DNA from: Kappaphycus alvarezii
Lineage: Eukaryota > Rhodophyta > Florideophyceae > Gigartinales > Solieriaceae
DNA: 64,000 nucleotides
Direction of reading: 5' to 3'
Assembly (NCBI GenBank): GCA_002205965.3
Contig: NADL03000012.1
Span: 868,001 to 932,000, forward strand
Made by a program: the position numbers and the translations under genes. The notes beneath the pieces were generated by a model. The model worked only from the letters and a program-made list of their open reading frames with translations, had not been told where the DNA came from and ran no database searches. Of this stretch, positions 34,403 to 43,843 are shown in pieces; positions within the stretch are counted from its first letter, which is position 1; the number at the start of each line of letters is the position of its first letter.

Positions 34403-37314
34403 TTGCCCAATAAACTATATTTCCTGCCAAAATTTTCACGTAGCAGTAGATTCAGACAGAGACAAGCCAGAACGAAGCGAATTGCGGTAGAGACCAGACG
34501 AGTTGTTTGCGCACTGAATTTTATTTACAGTAGGGACCCTTATTATTTAACGGCGATGAAAGATTCCTCGCTACCTACGGCTAAGCGGGGAAAGGGAACT
34601 GCGGTCCAGGGAAACGTGTTGTTGTATCTAGAAGGTAGATATCGGGAGTTCTGGCGCCGGAATAACAATTTCCGTGCGCCGCTCTCCTTTGCGACGGAAG
34701 TTTACGGTGGAATAACTGGCGTCTCCGACGTCAATTACATTGATATGAAGAAAATCTCTCTGCCTCCGGCAGATGTTGCGGGATGCGTCAAACTCATTGA
34801 CGTCCTCCCAAAACGTATGATTCCTCTATATACAGACCCAGACGATAAGAGTCTTATTCGGACTCCGACGGAACTTGAACTTAAAGAAACGAAAATGTGT
34901 CTCATGGTTGCACCCAAGACTTATCCAACAATCGTAAATGGGTTGTTGGATAGAAACATTGTGGAATTGACGACTGAAGGCCTAAGGAGATCAATGGCCT
35001 CTTTGCGGTGCCTAAAGACAAAACTCGTCAGCGTTTAATTCTAGACGCTCGCGTGGGAATTGCATTTCCATCACCCTGCTGACGGTGAAATGCCTCACCC
35101 GGACTGTTCACAGTTGGAGGCTGTCTCAGATAAGTTGGTTTACACAGGCAAACTTGATATTGATAACCACTACCATAGGTTGGCCTTGCCCGAACACCTT
35201 CGAGGCTACTTTGGACTCCCTCCTGTAGTCATTGATGGTCAACGGTTTTGGCCGCGATATCGGGTTTTGCCTATGGGTTGGTCCCATTCTGTGGTGTGGG
35301 GCACTCGATCCAGGGCGAGCTGCTGCTTAGAGCTGGTATTGATCCCAAACTCGAAATTATTGGAGGTAACGAAAAGGTTATCCAGGAAGTGAGATATGGT
35401 CGATACATTGACGATTTTTTCGTACTTGGGCATGATCGAGAGAGTGTGGAAAAGGTTTACCGAACAGTGTGGAAAGCCTTTGAAGCCGTCAACTTGGATC
35501 CTAAACCATCCAAATGCGAGGCCCGAGCCTCTCCACAAAGTCTATTTTGGGAATCCAGTGGCGAGCTAATGGTCATCTCGAGCCGGACCCAGAGAAGATG
35601 GCCGAGCTCATCACTAAAACACAGCGCCTTGAGAAGTCAAAAGTTTGGAGTGTGGTGGAGCTACAAAAGGTGCTTGGTTCTTGGAATTGGTTCATATTGC
35701 TTAATCGGCCTGTTTTTTCAGTACTACAGGATTTTTATGAGGGAAGCCATTCCCTTACGGGACTTACGTCCGACATGAATGCGCGTACCGAACTTCGGCT
35801 TCTAGTAACATTGGCACCGTTACTTCATTATGATATCAAAGAAGACCAAGGAAGTTAATGATTGTTTCCGATGCTTCCTCCAAGGGGGAGCTACCATGTA
35901 TGCCCCTCACACCCTTGGCATCCCAGTCAGACACATCTCGTTTCGAAATTCTCTAAGAATGTCCTCCCGGAGGTACAAGTTCCCGAACTCCTTGGCGCCT
36001 AATTGCTGCCAAAGCTTGGCGATTTCCCCAGCATATCAACTGCTGGAGGGTCAAACTACACTGACGGGCCTTCGCTGGCTCGCTCGACAAAATAAGACTA
36101 CTTTTCGCAGAACTACAGTCATCACAGATTCTCAGGTTATTTATTACCTTTTAACAAAAGGGCGGTCTAGTTCTGGTTTGCGCGTCTTGCTCAAAAGATT
36201 GCCGCACTCTCTCTCTCCTGCGCTATCCGACTTACCCCGATCTGGATTCCCTCTGAACAAAATCCCGCTGATGGCCCTCCAGATCGTTTTGAACTCGTAA
36301 AAGCGAGTGTAAGTCCGCAAACCATTAAGGAATACCGACTCGCCCTTAAAGATTTCCTCTGTTTCTGTACTACGAAGAAGCATTCTCTTGACGACTTTGA
36401 TGGATATTGATGATTTCTGGTGGATTACATCCACTATCTGTTTTACTTGGATGATCGCTCCAACATAAGAGCCTCGCATGGAAAACGGTCTCGGCTTTGA
36501 AGTTCTTCGCCCCTGAGTTGTCAACTAAGTTGCTCATGTCCGCTAAAGCACTGCTTCGCGGCTGGGACCGATGCGCCCCAGCCAGCAATACACACCATGT
36601 CCACAAAACTTGGCGCTTGGAATCGCTTACTACTTGCTCCGCCAAGATAAGTTTCCAATGGCTGTCGCCGTGTTACTCTCTCATGAATGTTATCTTCGTC
36701 ACGATGAATGCGTCTATTACGTCGAAATCAGATTATTTTCGACCCAAGTCCCAAATACCCTGTCTTTGCTACAATTTTGCTGCCCTCACCAAGTCCCGAA
36801 AGTCACAGTTTGTACTGTAAGATCCCTTTTCGTCTGTTCTCTGCTGAAACGCCTCATCGCTTTCGTGAAACCAGCTCCACACGAACGAATCTTCCACTTC
36901 AGCCAAGAAGTGTTTCGCCGGGCCATTCACAACGTGGTTCGGCACCCGTCTGGTTTTCATCTGTCTCATTTGGTCATTACGCCGCATTCATTGCGGTATG
37001 GAGGAGCCACGCACGACTTCCACTCTGGAAGGTTAACTATGCTCGATATCCACCATCGTGGCCGTTGGCTCGCTTCAAGACAACCGATCACTATGTCCGA
37101 GCCGGAACAATGGAGCTCGTCAAGCTACATTTTCCCGAAGAAGTCCGCAAGATTCTCACCCGGTTGCAGGCTGCCCCGGGACGCTTCTTCAATGTCCCTG
37201 GTGTCAGTGCGGGATGGGATAGTCAAGGTTGACCGGATCTTCCGGGTCCACGCCCAGAGTTGGAGCTCTGGGTCCTTTGAATGCCTCGCGGCTTCAAAGA
37301 GAAGTCAAGTTTGA
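34403..37314 (+). pseudogene. DIRS-like element: reverse transcriptase, RNase H and tyrosine recombinase
   Basis: The order RT, RNase H, YR is that of DIRS-type retroelements, which integrate by site-specific recombination rather than with a DDE integrase. The RT region includes GLFAVPKDKTRQRLILDAR (about 35000-35050), LDIDNHYHRLALPEHLRGYF and VLPMGWSHSV, and the catalytic YIDDFF near 35404. RNase H blocks are VSDASSKGEL (about 35862) and VITDSQVIYYLLTKG (about 36119). The recombinase shows ITPHSLRYGGATHDFHSG (first Arg, about 36975), HHRGRW (His/Arg, about 37050) and DHYVRAGT (nucleophile Tyr, about 37088). Frameshifts lie at about 35030, 35300, 35540, 36300 and in the recombinase, so it is inactive as read. 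Confidence 0.85.
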
Positions 37315-37452
37315 TTAAACCATTGTTGTTGTTTCAAAATCGGAGTTTTGTTCAAGTAGTCAACCTAGAGTAGTGTTAGAAAAGAAGGATGTATTGCAAG
37401 AAACCTGGCCCAAGAAGACGATGAATAATGTTTTTGGCGAAAAGTATGTCGA
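37315..37452. other. DIRS-like 3' end or junction
   Basis: No coding motif. It lies between the recombinase stop and the first bases that align with the element 2 LTR, so the 3' terminus of the DIRS-like element should be here. Confidence 0.3.
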
Positions 37453-37598
37453 CCTTGGACGTGTACAGAAATGACATCTATTAATGATACTGTGTCTTAA
37501 AATAAAAAATCAACTCATGAATTTGCCACACTCATCCAAATTAAAAATATCTTGCAAATTCAGGAACTGTAAAAAATATCTTGCAAATCCGATACTGT
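37453..37598 (-). repeat. LTR fragment of the element 2 family (inner part)
   Basis: CCTAAAATAAAAAATCAACC-like sequence, then GAATTTGCCACACTC and the doubled AAAATATCTTGCAAAT steps align with the last ~170 bases of the element 2 LTR. It is interrupted at 37598 by a LINE C insertion and continues at 38449. Confidence 0.8.
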
Positions 37599-38448
37599 CT
37601 CGCCTCCTATCTGTCCGTGAGTCGTCCGCCTGTTCAGCTTTCTCTACTTTACCGCACCCTCACCGCGGCACCTATCTGTCCTCGCAAGCTGGGAAAGTCG
37701 CTGTATCTCTACGCCTCGGCCGCGCGATTTTCTCTGGTCATAATCGATGTCCGGTATGTGCTCGCCGTTCCAACGACATCGCCCCGTTGCTCTATCCCTG
37801 GGCAAACATGCCCTCACCTGTAAGTACAACGATGGGCAGACTCGTCGCCACAATGTCTTGCGTAACGCTCTCCATCGCTACTGTAAGGAGCTTGGAATTT
37901 CTGCCTCTCTTGAACATTTGCTTCCTCCCCTTCCCCCGTCCTCTTCCTCGCCCGCCCTTCGCATAGATCTTTATATCCCTGCTGTATATGGCCTCGACCC
38001 GAAGGATATTGCTTTAGATGTCACAGTGGCCCATCCACAGGTCACTTCTCGCGTTTCCCAGTGTGCCCTATCTGGCGGCGCAGCTGCCTCAATGGCTGAA
38101 CGTGCGAAACACACACACTACGGTCTAGTCTGCCACACGAACGATATACGCCTTCTTCCTGTTGGTATTGATGTGTTCGGTGCCCTTGGGGCCGACGGTG
38201 CGACTTTCTTCCGGCGCCTTTCTACGTTTGCTGCTGCCCGTCGAGGCACCACTCCCCAATGGGAGCTGCACCTCCTAATCACGCGCTTTGTGTTCTGCTT
38301 GCATGGGTTACAAGCTCGTCAAGTTCTTACCTGATGCATTTCCGATTAGTTTCTCTCTCATCCCCCTGTGCATGTTAATTTCTCTGTAATCCCCCTCAGC
38401 ATGTTCTCCCACATGCTCTTTCCACAACCCGTAAAGATTACACACACA
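37599..38448 (+). mobile_element. LINE C 3' end inserted in an LTR, 9-bp target duplication
   Basis: CGATACTGT at 37590-37598 is repeated at 38449-38457, bracketing this insert; the element 2 LTR is colinear across the gap. The insert encodes the C-terminus of a non-LTR polyprotein: CPVC near 37760, then (frame 37747-38334) LGKHALTCKYNDGQTRRHNV, which completes a CCHC-type zinc site, LRIDLYIPAVYG, DIALDVTVAHP, then HYGLVCHTND and FFRRLSTFAAARRG. The arrangement of zinc site followed by an acidic R..D...D.T block occurs in LINE A and B as well and may be the endonuclease part. The 3' end has a CACACACA tail. It is strongly 5'-truncated, as expected of target-primed insertion. Confidence 0.85.
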
Positions 38449-38511
38449 CGATACTGTATCCAAATTTGGTCCTCTAGATTTTTTTTCGCGTGCAAATTTT
38501 GCGCACATCAG
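38449..38511 (-). repeat. LTR fragment of the element 2 family (terminal part)
   Basis: ATACTGTATCCAAATTTGGT leads to the conserved LTR end TTTGCGCACATCA at 38511, directly continuing 37598. Confidence 0.8.
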
Positions 38512-38548
38512 GATTCACGTATTGATCTAATACGAACTTTTAGCCCGT
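38512..38548 (+). repeat. 36-bp direct repeat flanking a split LTR (right)
   Basis: Mate of 30154-30190. It begins immediately after the LTR's terminal CA and runs to the start of recognisable LINE B coding sequence. Confidence 0.6.
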
Positions 38549-39311
38549 CTTACCACCCACCCCGAGGTTGTCCAGGCACTCCTCGTGAAGCACCGCAACA
38601 AGCTCCCATCGACGAGGCAGCGCACCACACCCACTAGACAATATCTCGCCCTTCCGCGACTTCACGAGAAGGAGGTGCTCGATTCTGTTCGTGGGTTTAA
38701 ACCAGGTTCCTCTGCGGGGGTTCTGGTCTCAAACCTTGCCACCTCGTCGAACTTCTGCGAGCCCCGTCTTCATCTGGCCCGTCCGGATTTTTGGCAGCCT
38801 TGTCTAAAATGGTGAACACCCAAGCAGCCGGCAAGGCCCCAGCCGCTCTTGCACCTTGGATAGCTGGAGCGCCTCTAACCCCTTTGGCCAAGAAAGACCT
38901 GACACCCAGGCCAATAGCCGTAGGAGAAACGCTGCGCAGATTGATTGGTAGTTGCCTGATGGCAAGAGCCTCCGCGAGAGCAGCTAAATACCTACAACCG
39001 CTGCAGGTTGGCATTGCTACCCGATCCGGCACTGATACCGTCGTCCATGGAGTCCGAATCGTCGTACAGAAGTTCGGGCACACCTCCGAATACGCATTGC
39101 TGACTGTTGATCTCAAAATGCATTCAATTTGTGCAGTCGGACAGCTTTCCTGGCAGCAGTCAAACACCAGTTCCCCGACCTGTTCCCGTGGGTGGCATAC
39201 TGCTATGCACATGAGCCCGCTTTCTTGTGGTTTGGCAGCCATGTAATCCGGAGCGTGCAAGGAACGCAACAAGGGGACAATCTCGTTGGGCTCCTTTTCG
39301 ATCTTGCGCTG
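38549..39311 (+). pseudogene. LINE B reverse transcriptase, 5' part, split by element 2
   Basis: The plus-strand frame reads LVKHRNKLPSTRQ, then VLDSVRGFKPGSSAGV (the usual GP.G step), LTPRPIAVGETLRRLIGSCL, VGIATRSGTDTVVHGVR and YALLTVDL, where the first catalytic Asp lies. A frameshift follows near 39115, then FPWVAYCYAHEPAFLWFG and VQGTQQGDNLVGLLFDLAL. The reading stops exactly where element 2 is inserted (target site 39307-39311) and resumes in phase at 46644. Its 5' end is truncated next to the LTR relic. Confidence 0.85.
39307..39311 (+). other. target-site duplication, left (CGCTG)
   Basis: CGCTG immediately precedes the TG of the left LTR and is repeated at 46644-46648 after the CA of the right LTR. 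Removing the element and one copy rejoins the LINE B frame. Confidence 0.9.
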
Positions 39312-40031
39312 TGATAGGGGTAAATCGTCGGGAGAAGAGATACTTAGAACCAACTACCCCAAGACGGAGGTGTTGCGAGCGACAAAAGTGCTACCGTGGT
39401 ATAGTTGAACAAATAAAAAGGAGTGTATATGGGAGAGAGTTGAGAGGGCTACAAGCAAGTATAAAAGGGGCAGGGTCTACCACTGATGCTCTGCGACCAG
39501 CTTAGGAAAAAGTTTTCTAGGGTCTGAAGTTGACTCTCAACTTCCTACTACTCGGAGCTTGACCTGAAGTTGTCTGCCAACTTGCTTGACCTCTCAAGGA
39601 GGAAGCACTTTACTCAGCTTATATAGACCTTTCGGCTAATCCTAAAGTCTCAATCAAACATACTAAATACCATAAAACGCATTCACGGGAATCGTGTGAA
39701 CCAGAGAGACCATTAGAAGATATTTCCTCAAGGTAAATATCTAGGTGCCATACCCATGCCAGCCACCCATCGGCCAGGGGTGGGAATTGATGTGGCCATT
39801 ATATAGACCTTTCAGAGTCACTCGTAGTATCACCCACAACCTAGAACTGTACTGACATCCACTATGACAGCGTGTCCTAAAATAAAAAATCAACCGATGA
39901 ATTTGCCACACTCACCCAAATTAAAAATATCTTGCAAATTCAAAAACTGTAAAAATATCTTCCCAGTTCCAATACTGTATACAATTATGGTCCTCATCTA
40001 AATTTTTTCGTGTGCGAATTTGCGCACATCA
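39312..40031 (-). repeat. Ty3/gypsy element 2, left (3') LTR, 720 bp
   Basis: Plus-strand edges are TGATAGGGG and GCGCACATCA, giving TG...CA. It matches 45929-46643. The ~510 bases nearest the internal side differ by only about two changes, while the outer ~210 bases carry many differences and small indels. Two TATATAGACC steps (about 39620 and 39799), reading TATATAA-like on the minus strand, may be promoter TATA boxes. Confidence 0.92.
39619..39808 (-). promoter_or_regulatory. duplicated TATA-like box in element 2 LTR
   Basis: On the minus strand GGTCTATATAAG (39630-39619) and GGTCTATATAATGG (39808-39796) both have a TATATAA core in the same GAAAGGTC context. Either could place transcription of element 2. 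The equivalent pair is in the right LTR, which acts as the 5' LTR. Confidence 0.35.
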
Positions 40032-40529
40032 CGCCCTCCCGTACCGTGCGATGACCGGCTCATCTCCTTGGTCAAGAGTTTCGTAGATTCGGCGTATGGT
40101 TTCATAGTGTTCTCTAATGAGCTCCTCCCGTTTCACTTCTCCAAACCTTCCAAATGTGAGGTAATAAACGTAGTATGCAAACTTTTCTGGCAACGGGTCC
40201 AGAAACAGGTATCTGAAGGAGAAAAAAACTCGCAACATAAGGACTGAGTCCTCACGAGTAAGGTGCGCCCCGTGAATGGTCTGGAAGCACATGCAAATAC
40301 TAATTGCAAAAAAGGAAATTACTTCTGCTTCTCGTGGGTCCTCTGTCATTTCGCGAAGCCAACGTCTAATTGGTAGCCGTCCAATAATTAAGGATGCATA
40401 GTTTCCCCCTGGGAGACTAGGCGGTGTTTGAGGCGATCTTCTTGGCGATCTTCCTCGCTGCTCCCGACGCCTTGCCCTCTTCGATGATCCGCCCCGATCA
40501 CTTGATGGTCCAGCTCGTATCATCATCAC
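40029..40529 (-). CDS. element 2 extra ORF, domain copy B (unknown)
   Basis: An intact 166-codon frame between integrase and the 3' LTR. The N-terminus is basic and low-complexity (SSKRARRREQRGRSPRRSP), like a nuclear-localisation or RNA-binding tract. The rest reads LPIRRWLREMTEDPREAEVI, ICMCFQTIHGAHLTRED, LMLRVFFSFRYLFL, then GEVKREELIREHYETIRRIY. It aligns with the C-terminal part of the frame at 41497-40733 (ICLCFRTLNGPLLPQED, LLIRVLFSFQNGRF) and, after a frameshift there, with 40745-40593. The stop codon TGA is formed by the first three bases of the LTR (40031-40029). No env, chromodomain or other known motif is seen; the function is unknown. Confidence 0.65.
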   Translation of the reverse strand: MMMIRAGPSSDRGGSSKRARRREQRGRSPRRSPQTPPSLPGGNYASLIIGRLPIRRWLREMTEDPREAEVISFFAISICMCFQTIHGAHLTREDSVLMLRVFFSFRYLFLDPLPEKFAYYVYYLTFGRFGEVKREELIREHYETIRRIYETLDQGDEPVIARYGRA

Positions 40530-40592
40530 GGCCTCGGGAGGATCCTGGTCTTCGGCTGAGGTTGTATTTCTGAGCGGAGCAACGTAAGGTTC

Positions 40593-41497
40593 TCATAGAG
40601 GATATGGGACCAGTCGATATTCCATATCAGGGGGCAAGCTGTAACCTCTCAGTCGCACATCTTGGTTGTTCTTGAGAAATACGTAAACTGGACGGATAAT
40701 GTTCAGATATGTTTGCGACAAGTCTCCGATAGCTACCATTCCATACCTCCTATAGAGTAATGATATATGACTTCCACAAACTCTGGACCTGCTTCCGTGA
40801 ACCTTCCGTTTTGGAATGAGAATAGAACTCTGATCAATAGTCGGAAATCTTCTTGAGGTAGCAATGGTCCGTTCAACGTACGAAAACATAGGCATATATT
40901 AATGTAGAAATGGATGATTACGTGGAGTTCGTAGTAGTCACGCGTAATCGAGATGATCCATTCCCAGGCCCTTTTTCCTCCCATAGGAATCATTCTATAG
41001 TTAAAGATGAGTATGCCTCGTGGTTGCGCATAGTCCTGTGTGAGAAGGAATTCTTCAGGCCTCTGATGGTAAGGGACCAGACGACGTGCATGGATTGCCC
41101 TCCTTGATCTCTTCCCTGAGCTTGAACAGAGCTTATAATGCGGGTGTCTTTCCTCCGTGACGATGCAAGGGTTCGAGTACTTTGTTTGGAAAGCCGGCCA
41201 CTTCACAGCCTGTTGCATTGCTTTTCCGTGTGCTACAAGTACTTTAGAGCCGACTGAGAAAGTTTGGACTGGAGGCTCTTCATCCTTATTTCTTGTCTGT
41301 GTTAGCGCGCGGTGTGATCTCCAGCTTTCGGTGGCCAATAGTTCGACCTCTCTACTCTCTTCATCGATAACATTTGTTTCCATATCTCTCTGTAACATTC
41401 TAGGAGCTCTTCCGTACATTAGCTCAAACGGTGACCGTCCACTTCTTCCTCTTCTTCGCGATAGCCGTATAACACTTTTGGTAAGGCATCTTCCCAC
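40593..41497 (-). CDS. element 2 integrase C-terminus fused to unknown domain copy A
   Basis: From 41497 the frame continues the integrase after a frameshift: SPFELMYGRAPRML, VGSKVLVAHGKAM, KYSNPCIVTEERHP and RRAIHARRLVPYHQRPEEF, the usual end of this clade's integrase. It runs on without a stop into IPMGGKRAWEWIISITRDYY, INICLCFRTLNGPLLPQED and LLIRVLFSFQNG, ending at 40733. A second frame (40745-40593) supplies MVAIGDLSQTYLNIIRPVYV, which matches the end of domain copy B. So domain A is probably translated as part of the polyprotein, with one break. Confidence 0.7.
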
Positions 41498-42728
41498 TGG
41501 ATTTCATTCTCGACATAGTTTTCGATATTGATCGTTTGATGGTTCCAACCATCCTCTCCGCTTTCCCGTTTGACATAGGAGCATATGCGAGAACTGTCTT
41601 TAGCTGAATACCTTTTTCTTCCAAGAAACGAAGCAGTGAAGTTGCAGTAAAACAAAGTGCGTTATCCGAGATGATCCTTTTTGGAAGACCAAACGGTTCA
41701 ATTATTTCTTTTTCGATGAATCTCAGGACCACTTCAGCATTGGCCTCCTCAACTGCAACTGCTATTGGCCATCCAGTAAGATGTTCCACCCCTATAAGGA
41801 GATATTTGTTTCCGGAAGAGGTTTCCTTGAATGGGCCGGCAAAGTCAATTGAAAAGGTTTCAAAGAGACCGGAAACTGGAAAGCCTAGAGTTGTCTTATA
41901 CTTTCGTATTGGCGTGAATTTTTGACAGTTGTCGCAGCTTTTCACGAAGTTATAGACGTCCTTATGGATACTGGGCCACCAGAATCTCTCAGTAACGAAT
42001 TTCTTGGTTGTTTCGAGATCCCAATGCCCTAACTCATCATGAAAAGTCCTCAAGATCTTCATTCTTTCTTTCAAAGGGGCCACTAGTCGAGGACCGGCTT
42101 TCGTGTGTCGGAAGAGTTTCCCATTCCATAGTGTAAAAGCCTTTTGATTCCTGCGTACCCAATTTCTGTGTTCAATATCAACCTTTCTCATTTCTAGTCC
42201 ATCCAGGAATTTAATTAGTCCGTCAATATTAGCTTCGTACTCGTTATTGTTCGGCACTTGCACCTCGGCAACTCCGACGATGTTCTCGGAAGCTTTTTCA
42301 TTTGGAATCAGTGGATCCCTCAAGCGGGATAGGTAGTCGGCAGGCTGATTATTGCGTCCGGGCCTATACACAATTTCAAACCGATATTCTGCGAAAATGT
42401 CGAGCCATCGGGCCAAGCGGTGATGTACATCTTTCTTTTGGAATGCTGTCTTAAGTGCCTGGTGATCAGTTATCAAGACAAATTTCTCGAGTGATAAAAG
42501 GTATACGCGAAACTTTTTCAGTGCGAAGACAACAGCGAGCGCTTCTTTTTCGCAGACTGAGTATCTCCTTTCCGCATCATTCAGAGTGCGACTTGCGAAT
42601 TGAACCGGGTGTAGTCTTCCGTTTTCATCTTTTTGGGACAAAACGGCACCCAAAGACCGTTCTGAGGCATCTGTCTCCACAACAAATGGTCTCTTGAAAT
42701 CTGGATACATGAGCACTGGGGGACACAT
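41424..42728 (-). CDS. element 2 RNase H and integrase core
   Basis: A 434-codon open frame. RNase H (residues ~5-150) has [51 protein letters not shown] and RPGRNNQPADYLSRL. The integrase zinc site is H....H (FHDELGHWD) with SCDNCQ. The DDE core is FSIDFAGPF (first Asp), RIISDNALCF (second Asp) and MSNGKAERMVGTIK (Glu); these residues carry out 3' processing and strand transfer in the nucleus. A shift at about 42725 separates it from the RT and another near 41440 from the C-terminus. All catalytic residues are present. Confidence 0.9.
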   Translation of the reverse strand: MCPPVLMYPDFKRPFVVETDASERSLGAVLSQKDENGRLHPVQFASRTLNDAERRYSVCEKEALAVVFALKKFRVYLLSLEKFVLITDHQALKTAFQKKDVHHRLARWLDIFAEYRFEIVYRPGRNNQPADYLSRLRDPLIPNEKASENIVGVAEVQVPNNNEYEANIDGLIKFLDGLEMRKVDIEHRNWVRRNQKAFTLWNGKLFRHTKAGPRLVAPLKERMKILRTFHDELGHWDLETTKKFVTERFWWPSIHKDVYNFVKSCDNCQKFTPIRKYKTTLGFPVSGLFETFSIDFAGPFKETSSGNKYLLIGVEHLTGWPIAVAVEEANAEVVLRFIEKEIIEPFGLPKRIISDNALCFTATSLLRFLEEKGIQLKTVLAYAPMSNGKAERMVGTIKRSISKTMSRMKSSGKMPYQKCYTAIAKKRKKWTVTV

Positions 42729-43674
42729 AGCTTATCTTTAAGCTCTTCAAATGCGGTTTGCATTTCCTTGTTCCATAAAAATTTTCCGTTCTTTGTTGTG
42801 CTGGCATGTAACGGTGCTGCAGTCTTGGCGAAATCTTTGATAAATCTCCTGTAATATGAGGCCAGTCCTAAGAAGCTTCGAACCTCCGTCTTTGAAGCGG
42901 GCCTTGGTGCCAACTTGATTTTTTTCGTTTTCTCTGGATCCACTTTAATTCCCTCTTGATCGACGATATGACCGAGTAATTGGATAGACGTTTTCGCAAA
43001 GAAGCATTTGCTTAACTTAATTTTCAGGCTGTACGCAGCTATTTTCTCCACCACAGTCTTGACATGCGATATGTGCTGATCCAAGGTTTTTGAGAATATC
43101 ACTACATCATCGATATAAACTCTTGCAAATGGAAGTCCTTTCAAAACCTCGTTCATCATTCTTTGGAATGTAGCTGGGGCATTCATGAGACCAAAAGGCA
43201 TCACTTCGAACCTGAATGTACCGGCTTTGCTGGTAAAAGTTGTTTTTTCCTTGCATTTTTCATCCAATGGAATCTGCCAATAACCAGTGTAAAGATCAAT
43301 TGAGGTGAAGTATCTCCCGTCCTTCAAGTCCTCGAGGATTTCCTCCATATTCGGAATCGGAAATCGATCGGGTATCATTCTCTGGTTCAGTTGTCGGTAA
43401 TCGACGCAAAAACGCAGCTTTCCATCCTTCTTTGGTGCGACCACAACTGGAAATGACCATGGGGATGAAACTGGCCGAATATATCATTTTCCAGCATACT
43501 TGTAACATTCTCTGAGATAAATTGGTCATATTTTGGCGGTTGACGTCTAGGCCTGTGGTAAATTGGTTGAGTATCGGTAAGTTCAAATGAGTGAGTGACC
43601 GGTACACTTGCTTGTCTTAAATCGAAACTCCATGCAATTACTTCGGAAGATGTTAACATGTCGGATATTATCAT
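42581..43674 (-). CDS. element 2 reverse transcriptase
   Basis: Frame 43444-42581 (287 codons) carries the complete RT palm: KDGKLRFCVDYRQLNQRM, FTSIDLYTGYWQIPLDEK (first Asp), FEVMPFGLMNAPATFQRMMN, FARVYIDDVVIFSKT (YIDD) and LLGHIVDQEGIKVDPEK, then the connection FLGLASYYRRFIKDFAKTA. Its N-terminal part, in another frame (43674-43387), reads YHRPRRQPPKYDQFI. One frameshift near 43465 separates them; otherwise the enzyme looks complete. Confidence 0.9.
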
Positions 43675-43843
43675 TGAGGCGGGGGCTGGAAGGTGCTGTA
43701 CTTTTTCTTGAATTTCTCCATTTGGCGCTGGTCCTTTTCTTGATCCTCACCCTCCAAATTTTGAAGGACCTCTTCCGGCGTGCTCACATCTTCAGATATG
43801 GAATTCGATATATTCTTGTTTTCCGTGCAATTGTAATCTTCTT

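Noticed and set aside
40029-40529. Retroviral envelope gene in element 2
   Set aside because: No signal peptide, membrane anchor or cleavage site; the protein looks soluble with a basic N-terminus.
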